A stretch of DNA of 64,000 bases from Caldilineaceae bacterium (GTDB lineage: Bacteria; Chloroflexota; Anaerolineae; Caldilineales; Caldilineaceae): contig JAJEBF010000031.1 in assembly GCA_022824025.1 (NCBI GenBank), forward strand, positions 62,001 to 126,000, written 5' to 3'. Shown in pieces: positions 17,671 through 27,018 of this stretch; the stretch's first letter is position 1; every line of letters begins with the position of its first letter. The position numbers were made by a program, and so were the translations under genes. Below the pieces are notes generated by a model. It was not told where the DNA came from, did not search any database, and saw nothing but the letters and a program-made list of their open reading frames with translations.

Positions 17671-20457
17671 ATGCAGACGATTTCAGACTCAAAAGCGTCA
17701 GGAACCTACGCCATTGCAGGCTGGCTTCCGACCCTGGCCGCTCTCTCATTCATCGCTTTGCTTACAGCGCTTCTGATTGGCCCCCTATGGTATCCGCAAG
17801 GAATCCCTGGGGGTAATTCCGACTTGAGAATCCACATTCTACGCGCGGCCGCTGTAGAGCAATCCTTTGAACAGGGGGTCTTTTGGCCCCGCTGGGTTCC
17901 TGATGTTTACCGGGGACTGGGGGCGCCGGTCTTCCACCATTACAGTCCGGGTCTGTATTGGCTTGTCGCCGCAGTCCACTGGACAGGTATCCGTCTGGAC
18001 ACGGCGTTTCGCATCGTGATCACCTGCGCCTTCTTCCTGTCGGGAATGGGGATCTACGGCTGGCTCCGGAAGATGTTCAGCCAGCCTGCGGCGCTGGTCG
18101 GCGCGGCCTTGTTCCTTGCTCAACCCCATTTTATCTTTGCAGGATACTACTACCTCGGTGATTACCCACAGATGCTGGCCCTCCTGCTGCTGCCGGTCTG
18201 TCTGTGGGCAGTAACGGCCCTTCACTTCCGGCCAACTTCCTGGCACTGGTTTTCCGCTGTTATCGCGCTTTCTGCCTTAGCGCTCAGCCACAACCTGACC
18301 GCCTTCATTGGCGCGGTCATCCTATCGCTATATTGGCTCTTTCTTGCTCTGGTTTACCGGCGTCCTGGCGGGCTGGTAAGCTGCGCTCTGGCCGCTCTGG
18401 CTGCAGCATCAGTTACGGCCGCCTTTTGGCTGCCCGCCCTCCTCGACCTGCCTTTTGTGCAGTTCGAGAACGCGCTCAACGTCAGAATCAATTACAAGGC
18501 AGGCTTCTACAGTTTGCTCGAACTTACATCCTTCCAGCCCGCCTTTCTGGACAGCAGCGCAGGCAATCCTTTAATGCCTCCCGCCTTCACCTTTGGCGTA
18601 ATTCAGGGGGTCGCCCTGGTTCTGTGCCTGATCAGCGCTGTCTTCGCGAGGTCCCGCGAAAAAAGACTTTGGGGGCTCGCCGGCTGCCTCCTGGCACTGC
18701 TGTTTTTGGCCCTTACAATGCCCGTTTCCGAGCCAGTCTGGAATTCACTGCCCTGGCTGCACTTTCTCCAGTTCCGTTTTCGGTTGCTGCCTTTTGCTAC
18801 CTTGGGCTCTCTGTCTGCTGCCGCGTTCGCAATCGATGTCTGGCCAGCCAGGCATCAGTGGATCCCGGCTTTCGTCCTCCTCATTGGCGCCATCCTGCCG
18901 CCTTTCCCATATCTTTTCCCGAATCTGGTCTCGTTTACTTCCTTTTGGTCGGTGGAAGCCGTTCCCGGCAAGAGCGTAATCGGCGGCCAGGAGCAAGACT
19001 TGGACTGGGATTTCATTGTCGGCACAGGCGAATTCCTGGTACGCGGCGCCGAAATGGACTTTGCCAAAGGCGTGAAGCAGGGACCTGACGCGACATCGCT
19101 GCACTGGCATTCCCCTCACGAGGCTGTAGCAGACTTGCCCCCACCATCAGAACCGTTTCTGCTTCGGTTACACTTTCATCCTGGTTGGGCCGCAGGACAG
19201 GGAGCGGTCCTTGAAAAAGGAACGTCAGGCTGGACTCGGGTTTCGAAAAGACCTGAAAGCGGGGAGCAACTGGAAATTCGGTGGGCTGGCACCAGTGCGC
19301 AGCGCTGGGGAGAGACCATCAGCCTTCTTGGAATCTTCGCGACCGCTGTGGGTTTTGTGTTTCTGGCCCGCAAACGTCAACCCTATGTCACTGTCCGGAC
19401 GAAAGGGGCGCAAAACGCCGAAAGTAGGGGAATTCCCAAAGTCGTGGTCCCGTTGACAACGGGCGTTCTACTGGTTCTCCTGGCGCGCTATGCCGTCGAT
19501 ATGTATACCGAAGGGCCATACATCTGGAACTCCCTGCCGGGCACTGTGCCCTTTTCCATCCAGGGAGATCCTACAATCATTGGAGACACATCAACGGCTC
19601 AAATGACACTGCTTGGCTGGAAGCTGCTAAGCAGTCCAACCCCAAAACCTGGAGATTCGATCATTGTTCGTCTCTTCTGGCGCGCAAACCAGAAAACTGA
19701 CGAAGACCTGCACACCCTGCTCCACCTGTATTCACCTTCCCTGAAACACTCCTGGGCCGCCGACGCTCAGGGCGCCATTCGTATACCAACCAAGATCTGG
19801 GACCCTGAAAAGTACTACGTCGATACAATGTATCTCCCCATACCTCTGGATGTCCCGCCGCTGACTCTATCGCTGGCGGCTGGATTGACCTCCTCTACGC
19901 ACGGAAGACTGAACGTGACCGGCTCGGACAGCGGTCTCCTGCACCTGCGCGACATTGACGTCGCGCCGATTCGGCCTGGGCTGCTTCAGCGGGCGAAGCC
20001 CTCCACGGAGTCGTCCGCCGACACTGCAGACGGCCTTCGCTTGCAAGGGTACGACCTGGCTTCCCAAGGTGACAACTTCACGCTACGGCTCTTCTGGGAG
20101 ACCGAAAACGATGTCTCAAACGACTGGATAACCTTTATCCATATGCTGGACGGCCACGGCGAGTTGGTCGCCCAATTCGATGGCCCCCCTTTCGGCGGAC
20201 TGCAACCCACCAGCCGGTGGCACAGAAATTCGCTCTATGTCGACCGGCGAGAAATCACCTTGCCCGACGGTCTCGTCCAGGGAGACTATCACCTTCGCGT
20301 CGGACTCTATGACTTTGCGACAGGGGAGCGTCTGCCTCTTCGACCCCGCGATGCTGAAGACCATCAGTTTGAAGAGGGCCAGCTATTGGTAAGGCTGGGG
20401 TTTCTATCAACAGAAGGACTGCAGGACTCCTGCATAATCTGTTCAGGGGAACAGTAG
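17671..20457 (+). CDS. large polytopic membrane protein, probable glycosyltransferase/6-pyruvoyl-tetrahydropterin-synthase-related
   Basis: About 928 residues from the ATG at 17671. Roughly 10-12 transmembrane helices fill the first 620 residues. An extracytoplasmic loop (DLRIHILRA, then VYRGLGAPVFHHYSPGLYW) resembles the membrane family annotated as 6-pyruvoyl-tetrahydropterin-synthase-related, a relative of the GT-C glycosyltransferases. The C-terminal 300 residues hold two beta-sandwich repeats (VRLFWRANQKTDED at about 668 and LRLFWETENDVSND at about 810) of the kind appended to Chloroflexota cell-surface glycosyltransferases. It has its own promoter and lies inside a segment bracketed by 123-bp repeats. 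Codon use looks less GC-rich than in its neighbours, which hints at acquisition. Confidence 0.65.
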   Translation: MQTISDSKASGTYAIAGWLPTLAALSFIALLTALLIGPLWYPQGIPGGNSDLRIHILRAAAVEQSFEQGVFWPRWVPDVYRGLGAPVFHHYSPGLYWLVAAVHWTGIRLDTAFRIVITCAFFLSGMGIYGWLRKMFSQPAALVGAALFLAQPHFIFAGYYYLGDYPQMLALLLLPVCLWAVTALHFRPTSWHWFSAVIALSALALSHNLTAFIGAVILSLYWLFLALVYRRPGGLVSCALAALAAASVTAAFWLPALLDLPFVQFENALNVRINYKAGFYSLLELTSFQPAFLDSSAGNPLMPPAFTFGVIQGVALVLCLISAVFARSREKRLWGLAGCLLALLFLALTMPVSEPVWNSLPWLHFLQFRFRLLPFATLGSLSAAAFAIDVWPARHQWIPAFVLLIGAILPPFPYLFPNLVSFTSFWSVEAVPGKSVIGGQEQDLDWDFIVGTGEFLVRGAEMDFAKGVKQGPDATSLHWHSPHEAVADLPPPSEPFLLRLHFHPGWAAGQGAVLEKGTSGWTRVSKRPESGEQLEIRWAGTSAQRWGETISLLGIFATAVGFVFLARKRQPYVTVRTKGAQNAESRGIPKVVVPLTTGVLLVLLARYAVDMYTEGPYIWNSLPGTVPFSIQGDPTIIGDTSTAQMTLLGWKLLSSPTPKPGDSIIVRLFWRANQKTDEDLHTLLHLYSPSLKHSWAADAQGAIRIPTKIWDPEKYYVDTMYLPIPLDVPPLTLSLAAGLTSSTHGRLNVTGSDSGLLHLRDIDVAPIRPGLLQRAKPSTESSADTADGLRLQGYDLASQGDNFTLRLFWETENDVSNDWITFIHMLDGHGELVAQFDGPPFGGLQPTSRWHRNSLYVDRREITLPDGLVQGDYHLRVGLYDFATGERLPLRPRDAEDHQFEEGQLLVRLGFLSTEGLQDSCIICSGEQ

Positions 20458-20926
20458 TTGAACACCCGGTGATTCGCGACCACTTTGTGTCTGCACCTGG
20501 ATGGGAGCAACTGTATCAGCAAGGGTCAGACGCCGTGGTGGGGCAACGCCCCGGTCACCCAGCGCCTGAGCCAGCTGTACGCCGAACTGACTCGCAGCTC
20601 AGGCTTCCCGATTCTCTCTGGCTGAATGAGAGGAGAAGGTGTGGCCCGTCCCCCCGAACGAACCACACCCCATGGTCTTCCGCCGACTGGCATCTTTGCT
20701 CATCTTGCGGGGACCACACTTCAGAAGGGTCCTGCGAGGATGTACTGCGCCAGAGCCGGATTTCCATCCGTACTCTGAAGAGAGAGGTTGGCTGCTTCGA
20801 CTATCAGGTTAGTGCAGGTGGGTTAAGCGCGTTGCAACAGGAAGTAAACGTTCGGTTAAAACCGTTTTCCGTCAACTGGAAGTGAAATTCAGAGGGCCTG
20901 CGCGTTCCGGAGCCCCAACGGCCTGA
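20458..20926. other. 469-bp non-coding stretch containing repeat copy B
   Basis: Between the membrane-protein gene and the convergent glcF stop I see no credible gene. The only recognisable content is repeat copy B (20547-20669), a fossil 3' end of the aminotransferase gene. No strong terminator is visible for either flanking gene. Confidence 0.5.
20547..20669. repeat. 123-bp direct repeat, copy B (pseudogene tail of the aminotransferase)
   Basis: Same sequence as 17300-17422 at an offset of 3247 bp. The two mismatches (at 20612 and 20614) change one residue of the encoded tail (ILAG to ILSG) and leave the stop codon intact. There is no upstream coding sequence, so it is a remnant, not a gene. 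The similarity stops sharply at both ends. Confidence 0.9.
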
Positions 20927-22183
20927 TCATTCTCTGCCTCCGCCCAGAAGCTCAATCGTGTGGTAGATGGGCAATTGACGACCGAGCCGCCGCAGATGGC
21001 TGTCAATCTGCGTCATACAGCCGATGTTGCCGGTAACCACAGCCTGCGCGCCCGTGCTGAGGATGGCCTCGGCCTTCCTCTTCCCCAGCTCGGCCGCAAT
21101 CTCCGGCTGTTCGATATTGTAAGTTCCGGCCGAACCGCAACAGATTTCACCCTCCGGGATCGACACGAGCTCCAGGTTCGGCACTGCCGAAAGCAGCCGG
21201 CGCGGCGCGTCCGTCACGCCCTGGGCGTGCGCCAGATGACAGGCGTCGTGATACGCGACTCGCGTCGGCGTTGGCAGCGCCGGCGGCGGCTCAATCCCCA
21301 GGGCATCCAGAAAAACCGTGACATCCTGCACCTTGGCGGCAAACTCTCGCGCCGCCGCCTCTTCCGCCTCGCCCGCGAACAACAGCGGGTACTCGTGCAT
21401 GCCGGACCCGCACCCCGCCGCATTGGTCACCACCGCGTCCACTTCGTCAAGCTCGAAAGCTCCCAGGTTGCGTTTCGCCAGCCCGCGCGCCTGATCCGCC
21501 GCGCCGGTATGCATCGACAGCGCGCCGCAGCAGCCCTGCCGCGGGGGGATCACCACTTCGACCCCGTTGCGGCTCAGCGCATCGACCGTCGCCCGGTTCA
21601 CCTCCGGCGTCAGCACCTGCTGCACACAGCCGCTTAGCAACGCGACCCGCGCCCGCCGCGGCCCTTTGGCCGGTGTCAGCGCGGGCAGCGCCGCGCGCGG
21701 CGGCAGCCGGTCCGGCAACAGATCCAGCATCGTGCGCAGCGCCGCGGGCAGCAACGGCCTGAGCGCCTTCGTATAGCGACCCAGCGCCGCCGCCGCCCGG
21801 AATCGCCCCGGATAGGGCAGCGTCTGGTTTGTCAACGCCCGCGTCAGATTCTCCAGCGGTGAACGGCTCCGCTCCTTCTCCGACATCTCCCGGAACGGCG
21901 TCAGCAGCTCGCCGTACTCAACCCCGGAGGGGCAGGCCGTCACGCAGGCCAGACAGCCCAAACATCGATCCACATGCGGCAGCACATCCTCCTGAGAAAG
22001 TTCGCCTTCCAGCGCCCCCTTCATCAGCAGGATGCGCCCGCGCGGCGAGTCCATCTCCTCGCCCAAAGCCAGGTACGTCGGGCAGGCCGGCAGGCAGAAG
22101 CCGCAGTGTACGCAACTGGCAACGGCTTCCGCCATTGAAGGCGCTTGCGGGCCGAGCGAATCGACCGGAATCGTGTGACGCAT
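20927..22183 (-). CDS. glcF: glycolate oxidase iron-sulfur subunit GlcF
   Basis: A 418-residue protein with two ferredoxin-type 4Fe-4S motifs: C24-x2-C27-x2-C30-x3-C34 and C74-x2-C77-x2-C80-x3-C84. Two CCG domains follow ([13 protein letters not shown] and later [21 protein letters not shown]). It passes electrons from the FAD subunits GlcD/GlcE to the membrane quinone pool during oxidation of glycolate to glyoxylate. It is the last gene of the minus-strand cluster, 19 bp after a quinone-oxidoreductase gene that splits it from glcE. Confidence 0.93.
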   Translation of the reverse strand: MRHTIPVDSLGPQAPSMAEAVASCVHCGFCLPACPTYLALGEEMDSPRGRILLMKGALEGELSQEDVLPHVDRCLGCLACVTACPSGVEYGELLTPFREMSEKERSRSPLENLTRALTNQTLPYPGRFRAAAALGRYTKALRPLLPAALRTMLDLLPDRLPPRAALPALTPAKGPRRARVALLSGCVQQVLTPEVNRATVDALSRNGVEVVIPPRQGCCGALSMHTGAADQARGLAKRNLGAFELDEVDAVVTNAAGCGSGMHEYPLLFAGEAEEAAAREFAAKVQDVTVFLDALGIEPPPALPTPTRVAYHDACHLAHAQGVTDAPRRLLSAVPNLELVSIPEGEICCGSAGTYNIEQPEIAAELGKRKAEAILSTGAQAVVTGNIGCMTQIDSHLRRLGRQLPIYHTIELLGGGRE

Positions 22184-22202
22184 CAGCCTGTACTCCCCAA
22201 AA

Positions 22203-23171
22203 TCATGTCGTCAACAATACCTTGCCCTTCGTCTGCCGCGCTTCCAGGTAACTGTGCGCGCCCTCCGCATCCTCAAGCGCAAAAGCGCGGTCGATCCGGA
22301 TCTTCAGCTTGCCTTCGGCAATCCAGTTGAAGATGTCCTGCGCCCGCCCCTCCAACTCCGACCGCGTCAGCATGTATGAGCCGAGCGTGGGCCGCGTCAG
22401 GAACAGCGAGCCCTTCTGGTTCAGGATCTGCGGGTCCAGCGTCGGTACGACACCGCTTGCCTGGCCGAACAGCACCATGTACCCGCGCGGCTTCAAACAG
22501 TCCAGGCTTTTGTCGAATGTGGCGATTCCCACCGAGTCGTACACCACCTCCAATCCTTCGCCCCCTGTCAGGTCGCGCACCGCTTCCACAAAATCCACTT
22601 CAGTATAGCGAATGACCTCGTCTGCCCCGGCCTCCCTCGCAATGCGCTCCTTCTCTTCCGTGGATACCGTGCCAATGACTCGCGCTCCCCGCAACTTCGC
22701 GATCTGCACCAGCAGCGCGCCTGTGCCCCCAGCCGCTGCATGCACAAGGCAGCTGTCCCCTTCCTTCAACGGGTAGGTGCTGCACGCAAGGTAATGGGCC
22801 GTCATCCCCTGGATCATCGCCGCCGCGCCACTCTGCGCGTCAACACCGTCCCCCCGTTTGACCAGCACACTCGAGGGGACAACTGCGTATTCCGCATAGG
22901 ACCCCGTCGACATACCGTACGCGACGGCATCCCCCACCGCAACCTCCGTAACACCCTCGCCGACCGCATCCACGACCCCTGCGCCTTCGACGCCCGGCGT
23001 GAACGGCAGCGGCAGCGGGTACCAGCCTCTCCGGTGGTAGGTGTCGATAAAGTTTACGCCTGCCACTTCGATCCTGACTCGCGCCTCCCCTGCGCCCGGC
23101 TCCGGCATCGGCGCGTCAACGCACGTCAGCACACTCGGGTCGCCCACCTCTGTTACACGTATCGCTCTCAT
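22203..23171 (-). CDS. NADPH:quinone oxidoreductase (zinc-independent MDR family)
   Basis: A 322-residue medium-chain dehydrogenase/reductase; the ATG at 23171 is chosen because GGAGGAG lies eight bases upstream. The NADPH-binding loop [19 protein letters not shown] and the downstream [14 protein letters not shown] are typical of quinone reductase (Qor), as is the absence of zinc-ligand cysteines. It reduces quinones or enones with NADPH in the cytoplasm. It sits between glcE and glcF in the same direction, an unusual interruption of the glycolate oxidase genes. Confidence 0.88.
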   Translation of the reverse strand: MRAIRVTEVGDPSVLTCVDAPMPEPGAGEARVRIEVAGVNFIDTYHRRGWYPLPLPFTPGVEGAGVVDAVGEGVTEVAVGDAVAYGMSTGSYAEYAVVPSSVLVKRGDGVDAQSGAAAMIQGMTAHYLACSTYPLKEGDSCLVHAAAGGTGALLVQIAKLRGARVIGTVSTEEKERIAREAGADEVIRYTEVDFVEAVRDLTGGEGLEVVYDSVGIATFDKSLDCLKPRGYMVLFGQASGVVPTLDPQILNQKGSLFLTRPTLGSYMLTRSELEGRAQDIFNWIAEGKLKIRIDRAFALEDAEGAHSYLEARQTKGKVLLTT

Positions 23172-23410
23172 CAAGTCTCTCCTCCAAGTCTTTTCTGCGA
23201 CCATCTACGAATTCCTAATCCAGGCAGTTCTGGGCCTCCCCCAACCCTCACCCTTCTACCCTTACGCCTTGCCCTGTGTCGGCGGCCCCTCCGCGCCCCG
23301 CCCCTCGCGCGCGCCGCCGCACGCCAACGCCATCAAACGCCGCCAGCCGCCCGCTCCTTGTTCAACGGGGCGGGGCAGTGCGTGGACCGGGTAGCCTTGC
23401 CACCGTTTCC

Positions 23411-23460
23411 CCCACCACTGACCACTGACGACTGACCACTGATAACCGACCACTGCAGTT
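23411..23460. repeat. degenerate GTGGTCAGT repeat just after glcE
   Basis: On the minus strand, ACTGCAGTGG is followed by imperfect copies of GTGGTCAGT. It begins about 10 bases after the glcE stop codon. The same motif occurs right behind the stop codons of the RDD gene (37386-37431) and hemB (50961-50980). The rest of the 298-bp gap (23172-23469) shows nothing else. Confidence 0.65.
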
Positions 23461-23469
23461 TCCCGGCTG

Positions 23470-24633
23470 TTACCACGCTCCAAACTTCCCCTCAGGATCC
23501 AGGGCCGCCGAAATTCGCCGCAAAAACGCATTCTGAACCGGCTCGCCCAGCAAAGGACCTTCCCCGCCTTCCGAAAGCCCTTCACTTCGCGGCCCCCGCC
23601 CAATCAACTGTACCCCTCGCAACCCCAATTCCATCAAGAGGCGGTGCAGCGTCCGCGGGTCATCCTGTTTCCCGTCTGTCTCTCCCAAATCTCCCGACTC
23701 TGGCCAGCCGAGCCAGAGCAGGTTCCCGCCCACACTGTAGCGCCGCGAAGCCGGCTGCGCGCGCCCAAACATATCCTCGGCCGCCGGAATCCGCCCCGGA
23801 GTGAGGGGAACGCGCGCCAGGCCCATACCCTCAGCCAGCCACGCCATCGTCCTCGCCTCCTGCCACAACCTCTCCTCCTCCTGGTCCCGGTATAGCCTGA
23901 GAAGCCCCGTTCGTCCTACGCCCCTTGAAATTATCTCTTGCAGAGCTCCCGCCCGCTCCTCCAGCGCCGGCGCCAGCCCGCCAATGCGCACCCACAGCCT
24001 CCAGCCCGCCTCCGCCGGCGCAAAGTCGACCGCATGAAGGTCAATCGCGCTGCCCGTCACCGCATTCAGACCGGCCAACAGATCGGACAGCGCTTCAAAT
24101 TCCGCCTCCACCGTCGCAAAGGCCGGCGGCCGCGGAAAAACCTTGAAGGTCAACTCGGTCAGGACCCCCAGCCTCCCAAGGCTGCCGACGAAAAGTTTGG
24201 GGAAGTCGAATCCCGCCGCATTCTTGACCACTGTGCCCCCGCCCCGGATCTCCTGGCCCCGCCCATCGACAAAGCGAATGCCAATCAGGAAATCGCGGAC
24301 GCCGCCGTAACGGTAGCGCCCGGAACCGCTCAGGCCCGCCGCCACAGTGCCGCCCAGCGTCGCCCCGCGATCCGCCAGCGGCGGATCAAATGGCAGGTAC
24401 TGCCCCTTCCCATCCAGCATGGCCGCGACCTCGGCGACAGTCGTGCCGGCACGCGCAGTAAACGTGTATTCCTCCGGCTGATAGTCCACAATGCCCTGCA
24501 AGCCGGCCAGATCGAGCAGGTGTGTACCGTCGCCGCACCAGCGCTGCGAGAGCGCCGGCTTGGACCCTCCGCCCCGCACCCGTATCCGCTTCGCTCCCTT
24601 CACTGCATCCTGAATTTCTGATACCGTGTTCAT
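23470..24633 (-). CDS. glcE: glycolate oxidase FAD-binding subunit GlcE
   Basis: About 387 residues from the ATG at 24633 (CCAGGA upstream). The PCMH-type FAD domain is clear: RVRGGGSKPALS near residue 20, PLADRGATLGGTVAAGLSG at about 85-105 and YRYGGVRDFLIGIRFVDG at about 107-125. GlcE lacks the GlcD C-terminal extension and forms a complex with GlcD and GlcF. It lies between the lipoprotein sugar dehydrogenase gene (upstream) and qor (downstream). Confidence 0.92.
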   Translation of the reverse strand: MNTVSEIQDAVKGAKRIRVRGGGSKPALSQRWCGDGTHLLDLAGLQGIVDYQPEEYTFTARAGTTVAEVAAMLDGKGQYLPFDPPLADRGATLGGTVAAGLSGSGRYRYGGVRDFLIGIRFVDGRGQEIRGGGTVVKNAAGFDFPKLFVGSLGRLGVLTELTFKVFPRPPAFATVEAEFEALSDLLAGLNAVTGSAIDLHAVDFAPAEAGWRLWVRIGGLAPALEERAGALQEIISRGVGRTGLLRLYRDQEEERLWQEARTMAWLAEGMGLARVPLTPGRIPAAEDMFGRAQPASRRYSVGGNLLWLGWPESGDLGETDGKQDDPRTLHRLLMELGLRGVQLIGRGPRSEGLSEGGEGPLLGEPVQNAFLRRISAALDPEGKFGAW

Positions 24634-24772
24634 TTTCCTGGTTTCTTGCAAGAACGCTTCCCGCCCGGACAGGCTGCCAAATTAACTTACTGTGCGCCAG
24701 CCAGCATGGCGAAAACTGCTGAACATCGGGCTTCCAGGCGCCCCCATCCCCGAGACCGCCCGCCGCGACCGC

Positions 24773-26881
24773 CTATCTGGCCGTGATCAGGTAGAGAGCG
24801 CCATCCGCATAGCCCGTCACGTACAGGTTGCCTGCTCCGTCTTCCCCTACGCTGCTCACGGGGACCTTGGCGTTGACGGGAAGCGTACTCTGCCAGCCAT
24901 CATGGATGCTCCCGTCCGAATCCGTCTCCGCACGCTTCAGGCCCCACACTCGACCGCTGCAAAAGTCGCCATAGAAGAATGTGCCCTGAAGCGTCGGGTA
25001 GTCGCTCCCGCGATAGACCGCCCCGCCCACGATCGCGCAGGAATAGACATGATCGTACTCAACCACCGGCGAAATGAGACCCTGCGCGCTGCACGGCAAC
25101 GATTCAAAACACCGGCTCCCTTCTTTGATGTTCCAGCCGTAATTCTCACCGCCTCCGCTCTCCGCGGGCTGAAAATTTACCTCTTCGTGCTTGATGTGGC
25201 CTGCATCCGGGATGTACAGATCACCGGTCTCACCGTCAAAGGCAAAACCCCAGGGATTGCGCAGACCCAGCGCCCATATCTCGGCGCGATGACCCTCGCT
25301 CTGCGCAAATGGGTTGTCTGCCGGAACGCCGTACGGCCTGGTCTCAGATTCCACGTCGATACGCAAGATCTTGCCCAGCAGCGTGTTCGGGTCCTGCGCA
25401 CGATTCTCCACATCCTTGAGCGTCGGATGGCCGCCGTCGCCGCTCCCAACATACAGGTATCCGTCCACGGGCCCGAAGACAATGCGGCCGCCATTGTGGA
25501 CCTGGTCCGGCTGCGAGATCAGGAGAACCGCCTCCTCGCTCTCCGCGTCCGCCCTGTCAGGATCGTCCGTCGTCCTGAAGCGGCTGATAACCGTATCTCC
25601 CGGTCTATCCGTGTAACTCACATAGAAATACTGTTTGGCGTCATATCCGGGCGGGAATGCGACATTGAGGAGCCCCCGCTCCCCGCAACAACGGACGCGT
25701 TCCGATATGTCCAGGAAGGGCGTCTCCACAACTTCTCCATCCCTGACAATCCGGATGCGCCCCTCCTGCTCGACCACAAATAGTCGCCCGGATCCGTCGC
25801 CGGCATGGGTCACATGCACAGGCAACGCCAGCCCGTCCACCACTTTGCGCAACACAAATGGAGCCGCCGCCGCTGCCCCGCCTGTCCCTGCCGTCGCGGA
25901 TCCAAACACCCTTACCTCGCGCCAGGCCACCGGGCCGGGACTGTCCAGCGTCAGAATCTGTACCTCGCTCACACTGCGCGCGGGAACGATCGGGACCTCC
26001 AGCGCCTCGCCGTCTTCCGTATGAACGCCCTCAAATCGCCTGTACAGAGTCCGTGTGCTGGAGCCGTCTCCCAGCCACACTTCATGCGTGGTGGGCCCGG
26101 CCGCAGGCTGCGCGATCACCAGCTCCACCTTGTCTACGTCATACTGCTCGTCAAACGATACCGAGTACCACTGTGGGGCCGGAAGCTGCGCCGTCCAGAT
26201 TGAGTCGGCGTCGCCGTCAACCGCCAGATGCGCCAGCTCCTCCCCCGCCGAAGCAAACGCGGAGCCGATGGCCGCAATGTTTTCTCCCACCGCCGCCTCT
26301 TCCCCCGCGTCTCCCTCTCCCGCGGGTTCCAAAAGGCCTGCAGACTGCAACCCATACACCTTTACCTCTCGCCAGCCGACCCAGCTGGGGCTGTCCAGTG
26401 TAACAATCAAGACCTCGTTCGCTCGCCGCGCCGGCTCGATCTCGATCTCCAGGACCTGGCCGTCTTCCGTCTCAACGTCGATCAGCCGCTCCTGCAGCAC
26501 CCGCCTGTCCGAACCGCTCCCGAGCCAGATCTCATGCGTAGTCGGCCCTGCCGGCAGTTGCGTCACAACCAGCTCGATCCTGCTGACCAGGTAGAACGCA
26601 TCAAATGTGATCGAAAACCACTGCGGCGCAAGCTGTTGGGAGTTCCAGATCGTCTCAATGTCCCCATCAATCGCCAGCTGCGCGTCGCCGCTTCGCTCAA
26701 ACGCATCTCCTGTGCCCAACACCGCAAGGTTCTCAACCGGCGGCGTCGGCGTAGCGGTCGCGTCAGGCTGCTGTTCGGCCACCGAAACTGTCTCTTGTTC
26801 CGAAAGACTCTCGCTCGGAGCGCACCCCCCGACAGCGGCGAGGATGAACAGGGCAACTGCAAAGAAAACGGTTCTTCTCAC
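24773..26881 (-). CDS. lipoprotein PQQ-type sugar dehydrogenase with two discoidin-like repeats
   Basis: About 702 residues from the GTG at 26881; the longer frame upstream is low-complexity and runs into glcD. Residues 1-20 form a lipoprotein signal (AVGGC, lipidated C20). Two beta-sandwich repeats at 51-177 and 201-327, exactly 150 residues apart, share AGPTTHExWLG and WREVxVxG and look like F5/8-type C (discoidin) domains. Residues about 342-702 are a GSDH/sorbosone-dehydrogenase propeller (YLYVGSGDGGHPTLKDVENR, LRNPWGFAFDGETGDLYI, NYGWNIKEG). Family members oxidise sugars with PQQ. It is probably anchored outside the membrane. Its place between glcD and glcE is unusual. Confidence 0.85.
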   Translation of the reverse strand: MRRTVFFAVALFILAAVGGCAPSESLSEQETVSVAEQQPDATATPTPPVENLAVLGTGDAFERSGDAQLAIDGDIETIWNSQQLAPQWFSITFDAFYLVSRIELVVTQLPAGPTTHEIWLGSGSDRRVLQERLIDVETEDGQVLEIEIEPARRANEVLIVTLDSPSWVGWREVKVYGLQSAGLLEPAGEGDAGEEAAVGENIAAIGSAFASAGEELAHLAVDGDADSIWTAQLPAPQWYSVSFDEQYDVDKVELVIAQPAAGPTTHEVWLGDGSSTRTLYRRFEGVHTEDGEALEVPIVPARSVSEVQILTLDSPGPVAWREVRVFGSATAGTGGAAAAAPFVLRKVVDGLALPVHVTHAGDGSGRLFVVEQEGRIRIVRDGEVVETPFLDISERVRCCGERGLLNVAFPPGYDAKQYFYVSYTDRPGDTVISRFRTTDDPDRADAESEEAVLLISQPDQVHNGGRIVFGPVDGYLYVGSGDGGHPTLKDVENRAQDPNTLLGKILRIDVESETRPYGVPADNPFAQSEGHRAEIWALGLRNPWGFAFDGETGDLYIPDAGHIKHEEVNFQPAESGGGENYGWNIKEGSRCFESLPCSAQGLISPVVEYDHVYSCAIVGGAVYRGSDYPTLQGTFFYGDFCSGRVWGLKRAETDSDGSIHDGWQSTLPVNAKVPVSSVGEDGAGNLYVTGYADGALYLITAR

Positions 26882-27018
26882 CGCAACAACACTCCCACAC
26901 TCTGGGCTTCTGTCAAATCGTCTGGCCCTTCTCCGAATTTCCCCGTCCCGGTGCATGCCCCCCCAGTCCCTTGGGCAACTCCTCGGCGCGATCGCTTCCG
27001 CGGGCCCCCGGCCTTGCG

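Noticed and set aside
23411..23460. GTGGTCAGT repeats as a CRISPR array
   Set aside because: Units are 9-10 bases and degenerate with no spacers of 30-40 bases, and there are no cas genes in the window.
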